From the NCBI GenBank assembly GCA_005793285.1, contig SXPO01000174.1, positions 1-6,521 of the forward strand: DNA of 6,521 nt. The letters are read 5' to 3'. Positions within the stretch are counted from its first letter, which is position 1; each line of letters begins with the position of its first letter. Under the pieces are notes generated by a model. The model saw only the letters and a program-made list of their open reading frames with translations, did no database searches and was not told the DNA's origin. The translations under genes were made by a program, and so were the position numbers. This document shows positions 1-4,512 of the stretch, in pieces. This stretch comes from Nitrospiraceae bacterium. GTDB taxonomy: Bacteria; Nitrospirota; Nitrospiria; Nitrospirales; Nitrospiraceae.

Positions 1-1061
1 ACTACTCGATCCACATCCTGGCCATGTTGGTGGTGGGATTCGGATTTTTGATGGTATTCGTCCGGCGCTATGGCTTCGGCGCGACCACCGGCACATACTT
101 GGTGGTCGCAACCGGGCTGCCGCTCTATATATTTTTGCGAGCCAATGGGATGGTGGGCCATACATTAAAGCCCCATTCTGTGGAAACATTGATGCTGGCG
201 GAGTTTTCCGTTGCGACGACCTTGATCGCAATGGGCGCAGTGCTCGGGCGATTGCGAGTCTTTCAGTACGCCCTGCTCACACTCTTGCTGGTGCCCCTGT
301 ATGCGCTCAACGAGTGGCTGGTCCTGGATAATGGATCAGGTCTCACCAAAGGCTTCCAGGATTCCGCTGGCTCAATTGTCATTCACGCATTCGGCGCCTA
401 CTTCGGTCTCGCGGCGTCTCTCGTCCTGACGACCGCACAGCAACGCAGCCAGCCGATCGAGTCTGATCCGATCTCCGATCGTTTCTCGATGCTTGGTTCG
501 ATGGTGCTGTGGCTGTTCTGGCCGAGTTTTGCCACCGCAATCGTGCCGTTCGAAGAAATGCCCCAAACCATCGTGAATACGCTCTTGTCCTTGAGCGGCG
601 CCACTCTCGCCACCTATTTCCTGAGCACGTATCTGCATAAGGGAAAAACGTCAATGATGGATATGGCCAATGCCGCGCTGGCAGGCGGGGTCTCCATTGG
701 CTCGACCTGCAATATCGTAGGACCGACCGGCGCATTCACGATCGGGGTGCTTGCCGGTACCCTCTCGGTTATCGGGTATGTGTTTATTCAGCCCCTCCTG
801 GAATCCAAGATCAAGCTGGTCGACACCTGTGGCGTCCACAATCTCCATGGGATGCCGGGACTATTGGGCGGACTCAGCGCGATCGTCATTGTTCCCGGCG
901 TCGCCGGCGCGCAAATTGCCGGCATCGGCATCTCTCTCGCCATTGCAGTGGTTGGTGGGCTGATCGTCGGCACCGTGATCAAAGCCACCGGGACTGTCGA
1001 ACATCCCTATGAAGACGCTCCGGAGTTCACCCATGTCGAAGGCCCCGGAGGTGGACACTAG
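1..1061 (+). CDS. Rh-type (Rh50-like) ammonia channel, 5' truncated
   Basis: This is an integral membrane channel of the Amt/Rh superfamily that conducts ammonia across the inner membrane. The frame is open from base 3, so the true start lies outside the window; about 50 residues including the first membrane helix are probably missing. Counting from Met at base 24, the visible Rh signatures are VGFGFLMVF (4-12), the pore helix FQDSAGSIVIHAFGAYFGL (111-129) with D113 and pore H121, LFWPSF (164-169) carrying the Phe-gate region, DMANAALAGG (213-222), and DTCGVHNLHGMPG (267-279). H272 aligns with the second AmtB pore histidine. The WPSF(A)TA segment, the DTCGVHNLHG block and the P-Y-E-D tail favour Rh over Amt/MEP. 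The protein ends in a short EGPGGGH tail, shorter than the tail I recall for the Nitrosomonas Rh50. No glnK-like PII gene lies downstream, although these often accompany Amt. The family call is secure; transport of CO2 as well as NH3 is a family proposal only. Confidence 0.95.
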   Translation, partial: YSIHILAMLVVGFGFLMVFVRRYGFGATTGTYLVVATGLPLYIFLRANGMVGHTLKPHSVETLMLAEFSVATTLIAMGAVLGRLRVFQYALLTLLLVPLYALNEWLVLDNGSGLTKGFQDSAGSIVIHAFGAYFGLAASLVLTTAQQRSQPIESDPISDRFSMLGSMVLWLFWPSFATAIVPFEEMPQTIVNTLLSLSGATLATYFLSTYLHKGKTSMMDMANAALAGGVSIGSTCNIVGPTGAFTIGVLAGTLSVIGYVFIQPLLESKIKLVDTCGVHNLHGMPGLLGGLSAIVIVPGVAGAQIAGIGISLAIAVVGGLIVGTVIKATGTVEHPYEDAPEFTHVEGPGGGH

Positions 1062-1082
1062 CGCCGGAAGCTACCGCGCACA

Positions 1083-1122
1083 AATGCAGCCGCACGGGCA
1101 AGACTGCTCGTGCGGCTGCATT
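1083..1122. terminator. Bidirectional intrinsic terminator hairpin
   Basis: The arms at 1083-1100 and 1105-1122 pair over 18 bp with a single G-T wobble, closing a 4-base loop (AGAC). The stem is GC-rich in the middle with A/T pairs at its base, so an A-rich start on one side gives a short T-rich end on each strand. There is no long T-run (only ATT on + and ATTT on -). It lies between the ends of two convergent genes, 21 bases after the channel stop and 8 bases before the CBS-protein stop, which fits a shared terminator. Confidence 0.75.
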
Positions 1123-1130
1123 CAGTATCG

Positions 1131-1880
1131 CTATTCCGTAAGCGCCCGGAGCAGATCCGCCACAGAAAGTACGCCGATGATGGTGCTGTCGGCTGTGACA
1201 GGGAGATGCCGGATCCCCAGTTTCTTCATGAGGGCCATGGCCTCTGAGACCGGCTCGTCTTCTTCAATCGTCGTTACCGCCTTGCTCATACAGGTCATGA
1301 CGGTGGTGCTATTGGGGTCCAGCCCCTTGGCCACCGCTTTCCGGCTGAGGTCTGAATCAGTGATGATCCCGATGTAGCGGGAACCGTCATCCACCATCAG
1401 TGAGCCCACTTTATATTTCAATAACAGCCGGCCGGCTTCCTTGATTGTCGCGGTCCGGTGGATACTCCGCACCTCCCGCGACATATAATGCTCGACCATG
1501 GCCTTGAGTCCCTGCTTGCCTTCGCGGGAAGCCTGCACTCGGCGGCGCATGGCCAAATCTGCCAGACAGCTTTCGAGCACCTGTCGGCGCTGGTGGAGGC
1601 TTTCGCGCTCGACATTGTGCGTCCCGCTCTCTTGCGCCTCTTCCGGCAACAGAGCCGACTCGCCGGTCTTCGCATATACGTAGGCCTCGGCCTCGTTCGA
1701 CGCCGCGCCGAACACTTGTCCGATCAATTCCTCGGCAGTCTCGTCGAACTCCTCCAGCGAAACAGCACCCCGTTTGCGCGACAGAAATGGCTGGAACTTC
1801 ACCAGCATCTGCTTAAACCGTTCGATGTACCGGTCCAGAATGTCGCTCCGTGTCAGTCCGGTCCGCACTCGTTTTGGCAT
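1131..1880 (-). CDS. Tandem CBS-domain protein with helical N-terminal region
   Basis: The product is a 249-residue soluble protein. Two CBS motifs occupy the C-terminal half, about 133-185 (MSREVRSIHRTATIKEAG then GIITDSDLSRKAV) and 194-249 (VMTCMSKAVTTIEEDEP then GVLSVADLLRAL). Such pairs form a Bateman module that binds adenosine nucleotides and senses energy or ligand state. The first ~130 residues are charged and predicted helical (ERFKQMLVKFQPF, EEFDETAEELIGQ, ERESLHQRRQVLESCLADLAMRRR) with no domain I recognise; they may mediate dimerisation or partner binding. I chose ATG at 1880 because AGGAGGG lies 5 bases before it; the frame extends to an ATG at 1952, but that start has no comparable site and adds 24 unconvincing residues. 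The gene converges on the ammonia channel and diverges from the glycosyltransferase. The target is unknown; a link to ammonia uptake is only positional. Confidence 0.9.
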   Translation of the reverse strand: MPKRVRTGLTRSDILDRYIERFKQMLVKFQPFLSRKRGAVSLEEFDETAEELIGQVFGAASNEAEAYVYAKTGESALLPEEAQESGTHNVERESLHQRRQVLESCLADLAMRRRVQASREGKQGLKAMVEHYMSREVRSIHRTATIKEAGRLLLKYKVGSLMVDDGSRYIGIITDSDLSRKAVAKGLDPNSTTVMTCMSKAVTTIEEDEPVSEAMALMKKLGIRHLPVTADSTIIGVLSVADLLRALTE

Positions 1881-1885
1881 ACAAT

Positions 1886-1892
1886 CCCTCCT
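1886..1892 (-). promoter_or_regulatory. Shine-Dalgarno site of the CBS gene
   Basis: On the minus strand this reads AGGAGGG, followed by ATTGT and then the ATG at 1880-1878. It is the strongest ribosome binding site in the window and decides the start of the CBS gene against the longer frame beginning at 1952. Confidence 0.85.
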
Positions 1893-1960
1893 GGTGATGG
1901 CTGGGAGAATCGCGCATGCGATATCCTGCCTCAATAGCCCTATCCATGGCAACTACGGCA

Positions 1961-1990
1961 TTATCAAAAGGCAGCCTAAAGAGCTATACT
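1961..1990 (+). promoter_or_regulatory. Candidate sigma70-type promoter for the glycosyltransferase
   Basis: TATACT at 1985-1990 matches five of six bases of the -10 consensus. TTATCA at 1961-1966 matches four of six bases of TTGACA, with an 18-base spacer. Transcription would begin near 1997 and give a leader of only about 20 bases. The position, just ahead of the glycosyltransferase ATG in a divergent intergenic region, is sensible, but the -35 match is weak and the call is tentative. Confidence 0.4.
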
Positions 1991-2018
1991 CGACGGGATC
2001 ACCGGGCTCCATTGCACT

Positions 2019-2744
2019 ATGCATCTCTCCATCGTCATTCCGGCATTCAATGAAGCGCGGCTGATAGAACGCTGTCTTCGATCCGTGACCGACGCACTGG
2101 CCGCACATTCCACTCCCGGCGTGACATCGGAAATTATTGTGGCCGACAATAATTCCACCGACAACACCGCCAGCCTAGCCAAACAAGCAGGCGCACAGGT
2201 GGTGTTTGAGCCAATCAATCAAATCGGCCGGGCACGCAATGCTGGCGCGGCTGTGGCAACCGGTGACTGGCTACTGTTTCTGGATGCCGACAGTGTGCTG
2301 AGCCCTGAATTACTGGGCGACATTCTACATGTCATAACGTGCGAGGCCTATGTGGGCTGCGGCAGCACGCTCTCCATGCCGGGATTGCCCTGGTGGGCAT
2401 CTGGCATCTTGCGATGCTGGACACAGCTGTCGGTCTTGCTTCGTTGGGCCGCCGGCGCCCTGCTCGTGTGCCGCCGAGATGCCTTTGTGGAAGTCGGCGG
2501 ATTCAGTCAAGATCTCTATGCACTGGAAGAAATCGACCTCAGCAAACGATTGCAAAAATGGGGGCTACAGCGCAATCTGGAATTCATTATTTTGACGACG
2601 CATCCGCTCGACACCTCGTCACGCAAGATCTCCCTCTACTCCGCAGGCGAGATCGCCGGACAAATCCTGCGAGTATTTTTCAACCGGCGCCGAACCTTGA
2701 CGGATAAGAAACACCTATCAGTGTGGTACGACGGCCGGCGTTGA
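2019..2744 (+). CDS. Family 2 (GT-A) glycosyltransferase
   Basis: The product is 241 residues. It should transfer a sugar from a nucleotide-activated donor to an unidentified acceptor, probably in the cytoplasm at the membrane face. The GT2 features appear in order: SIVIPAFNE (4-12) opening the nucleotide-binding fold, IIVADNNSTDNT (39-50), GRARNAGA (70-77), the metal-binding DXD as FLDADS (D89, D91), and the acceptor side AGALLVCRRDAFVEVGGF (145-162) followed by LEEIDLSKRLQKWG (169-182), where the acidic pair E170/E171 or D173 would include the catalytic base. A hydrophobic stretch near 127-150 may touch the membrane, but there is no clear C-terminal membrane anchor. Start: ATG at 2019 begins exactly at the conserved MxxSIVIPxxNE, yet no good Shine-Dalgarno precedes it, so initiation may be weak or rely on a short leader. 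The dehydrogenase follows 88 bases later on the same strand. Donor and acceptor cannot be told from sequence. Confidence 0.92.
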   Translation: MHLSIVIPAFNEARLIERCLRSVTDALAAHSTPGVTSEIIVADNNSTDNTASLAKQAGAQVVFEPINQIGRARNAGAAVATGDWLLFLDADSVLSPELLGDILHVITCEAYVGCGSTLSMPGLPWWASGILRCWTQLSVLLRWAAGALLVCRRDAFVEVGGFSQDLYALEEIDLSKRLQKWGLQRNLEFIILTTHPLDTSSRKISLYSAGEIAGQILRVFFNRRRTLTDKKHLSVWYDGRR

Positions 2745-2818
2745 GCTGAAGGATAATGCGCGAGCCGTTACATCTGTGTACAATCTTTCCGATACGGCAC
2801 CTTGACCCTGCGGCCTCT

Positions 2819-2825
2819 GAGGGAG
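2819..2825 (+). promoter_or_regulatory. Shine-Dalgarno site of the dehydrogenase gene
   Basis: GAGGGAG ends 7 bases before the ATG at 2833 and supports that start. A TACAAT at 2779-2784 upstream resembles a -10 box, but no -35 partner is found at the right distance, so I do not call a promoter. Confidence 0.7.
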
Positions 2826-2832
2826 ACCCAGT

Positions 2833-3729
2833 ATGCAGAACCAATTTCGCGTCGGATTCGTTGGCGTGGGGCGCATGGGCGCCAATATGGCGCGTCGCCT
2901 GAGCGAAGCGGGCTTTCCCCTGACGTCGATCTTTGATCTGCATTCTTCTACAGCGGCAGCCCTAGCGGAACAGCTTCACATCACACGGGCACAAACACCT
3001 GCGGAGGTCGCCCAAACCTCCTCCGTCATCGTCACGGCCGTCTCGGACGATCAGGCCATGCGCGCGATCTTTGCCGAGCAAGACGAAACCTCGCTGCTGG
3101 CCCATGCGCACAACCGGTTATTCATCAATTGCGCAACCCTGTCGCCAAACGTCCATCGCGATATCGAGCGACTGGTCACCGCGCGCGGCGGATCTAGTAT
3201 AGAGGCCTGTATGGCCGGCAGCATCACCCAAGCGCGCCAAGGCACGCTCTATCTCATGTGCGGCGGCACACAAGACGTCTTCGATCGGGCCAGGCCGGTC
3301 CTCGACGCCATGGGCAAGACCGTCCGCTATATCGGCCAGGCTGGAGAAGCGGCGGCAGTGAAAGCTCTCGTCAATATGGTGATGAACAGCAACACCGCAG
3401 CCTTGGCCGAAGGGTTGGGACTGGGCGAGGCCCTAGGAATTGATCTGACCCTGCTCCGGGACCTATTCAGCCAAACAGGCGCCGCTTCGCGGGTGCTGGA
3501 GACCGACGGAGAAGACATGCAATACCGGGCGCACGAGTGCTATTTTTCAGCCGCCCATGCCGCAAAAGACTCCGCCATCGCGCTCGACTTAGCGAAGGAG
3601 ACCGGGCTTTTACTCCCAGTCGCTCAGGCAACACTCAGTCAGTATCGGCGCGTGATCGACGCAGGAAAGGGTGAGCTGGATAAGTCGGCAGTGGCCGAAT
3701 TGACGTTCAAAGATCGAATGGGGCGGTAA
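2833..3729 (+). CDS. Beta-hydroxyacid dehydrogenase (3-hydroxyisobutyrate dehydrogenase family)
   Basis: The product is a 298-residue cytosolic oxidoreductase, the normal length for this family, which interconverts beta-hydroxyacids and semialdehydes or ketoacids using NAD(P). The N-terminal Rossmann domain carries VGFVGVGRMGANMA (7-20), with D35 at the end of the second strand; an acidic residue there favours NAD over NADP. The ATLSP segment (101-105) matches the family STxSP. The catalytic-type lysine K177 lies in GEAAAVKALVNMVMN (171-185) with N181 one turn later. The C-terminal helical domain keeps AAKDSAIALDLAKETG (243-258), the family KDxxLA motif. The odd point is the substrate loop: the usual DAPVSGG is EACMAGS at 124-130, while the following ARQGTLYLMCGG (134-145) is intact. 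The substrate therefore may not be 3-hydroxyisobutyrate; tartronate-semialdehyde, succinic-semialdehyde or another small acid are alternatives. It is convergent with the DsbA-like gene and has no recognisable intrinsic terminator after it. Confidence 0.92.
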   Translation: MQNQFRVGFVGVGRMGANMARRLSEAGFPLTSIFDLHSSTAAALAEQLHITRAQTPAEVAQTSSVIVTAVSDDQAMRAIFAEQDETSLLAHAHNRLFINCATLSPNVHRDIERLVTARGGSSIEACMAGSITQARQGTLYLMCGGTQDVFDRARPVLDAMGKTVRYIGQAGEAAAVKALVNMVMNSNTAALAEGLGLGEALGIDLTLLRDLFSQTGAASRVLETDGEDMQYRAHECYFSAAHAAKDSAIALDLAKETGLLLPVAQATLSQYRRVIDAGKGELDKSAVAELTFKDRMGR

Positions 3730-3790
3730 CCGGCTCGTCCGACGTAGGCACCTGCACCACGGCAGAGGGAGATCGTATCAGCGTGGCCGG

Positions 3791-4354
3791 TCAGTCGAAA
3801 AACCGCCGAACCCGTTCCACCGGTACGCACCCGACAAGAAGATCACCCTGCGGCGAGACAATCAATGGGACACCGGCCTGGCCTGTTTCGTGCCACGCCG
3901 CCTCCCACTCTTGCGAAATCCTACGGCTATTCTCATCCCGCTCACTGGGAATCGCTATGCCTGCAAGCCGGCTCAAGACCGACGGATCGGAAATATCCTG
4001 CCCGTCGCGCCAGAAGGCGCGATAGACCTGGCGAACGAATGCCAGTCCCTGCGCGCGATCCACGCGCAGCAATCCGACCGCCTGCTCGATAGCCGGCAAC
4101 GTATTCGGCTTCCCAGGCGGCAACGCAATCGGCAACTCCGGCGCCAACCGCTGCACGACCGACACCTCATGCCGGAGTTCCGCGCCCAACGACCCGCTCC
4201 AAGGCTGCATGGGGCGAGGCAAATGCGGCGCATGTTGCACCCCGCGCCATTCGCAACGCTCGATCACATTCAAATCATGCAATCGCTCATGCAACGCGTA
4301 GCAAAAGGGACAGTTAAAATCGCTGTAGAGTTGATAGTCCGGTCCACGATTCAT
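3791..4354 (-). CDS. DsbA-like thioredoxin-fold protein (FrnE/HCCA-isomerase type)
   Basis: The product is 187 residues and belongs to the DsbA-like thioredoxin superfamily. The first strand is YQLYSDFNCPFCYALHERL (7-25) with the redox pair C15-P-F-C18 at the start of a helix. A helical insertion covers roughly 40-155, and the cis-proline loop is AGVPLIV (160-166, P163), followed by the last strands ending DLLVGCVPVERVRRFF. There is no signal peptide, so the protein is likely cytosolic and closer to FrnE or 2-hydroxychromene-2-carboxylate isomerase-like proteins than to periplasmic DsbA; two active-site cysteines favour a thiol-disulfide role. The frame runs upstream to an ATG at 4546, but those 64 residues look non-coding and overlap the divergent radical SAM gene, so I chose ATG 4354, just before the fold begins. 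That start has no Shine-Dalgarno and sits in a hairpin. Partner and substrate are unknown. Confidence 0.85.
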   Translation of the reverse strand: MNRGPDYQLYSDFNCPFCYALHERLHDLNVIERCEWRGVQHAPHLPRPMQPWSGSLGAELRHEVSVVQRLAPELPIALPPGKPNTLPAIEQAVGLLRVDRAQGLAFVRQVYRAFWRDGQDISDPSVLSRLAGIAIPSERDENSRRISQEWEAAWHETGQAGVPLIVSPQGDLLVGCVPVERVRRFFD

Positions 4355-4361
4355 GGACCGG
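4339..4361 (-). repeat. Inverted repeat over the DsbA-like start codon
   Basis: The arms CCGGTCCA (4361-4354) and TGGACCGG (4346-4339), read on the minus strand, are perfect 8-bp complements around a 7-base loop. The first base of the ATG is the last base of the 5' arm, and the other two are in the loop. It could fold in the mRNA and limit initiation, or be an operator-like dyad; chance is not excluded. Confidence 0.55.
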
Positions 4362-4512
4362 CACTGTACCGAAACTTTTCTGCAGAAGCCACCAATATTC
4401 GAGGCGACGGCAATGGACGAAGCCAAGCAGAAGACCCCCCCAGGTTTTCGCTCAGCCTTAGCCTGGATCTGCCGAATAGCATTCCCGCCCGCCTCTGTGC
4501 TATGTCGAGAGC
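4355..4512. other. Divergent intergenic region
   Basis: These 158 bases separate the divergent DsbA-like and radical SAM starts and should hold promoters for both. I see a run of seven C at 4435-4441 and an AT-rich AATATT patch near 4394, but no promoter pair good enough to call on either strand. Confidence 0.4.

Noticed and set aside
1458..1937. Plus-strand open frame of 159 codons
   Set aside because: It is antisense to the CBS protein, with no motif and no ribosome binding site.
1881..1952. 24-codon N-terminal extension of the CBS protein
   Set aside because: The strong AGGAGGG lies inside this extension and points to the downstream ATG at 1880.
2731..2769. Possible hairpin after the glycosyltransferase stop
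   Set aside because: Only a 5-bp stem with a mismatch and a long loop; too weak to call.
3730..3790. Possible terminator between the convergent dehydrogenase and DsbA-like genes
   Set aside because: Only short distant complementary pieces (ACCGGC and GCCGGT) with a loop of about 50 bases and no T-run were found.
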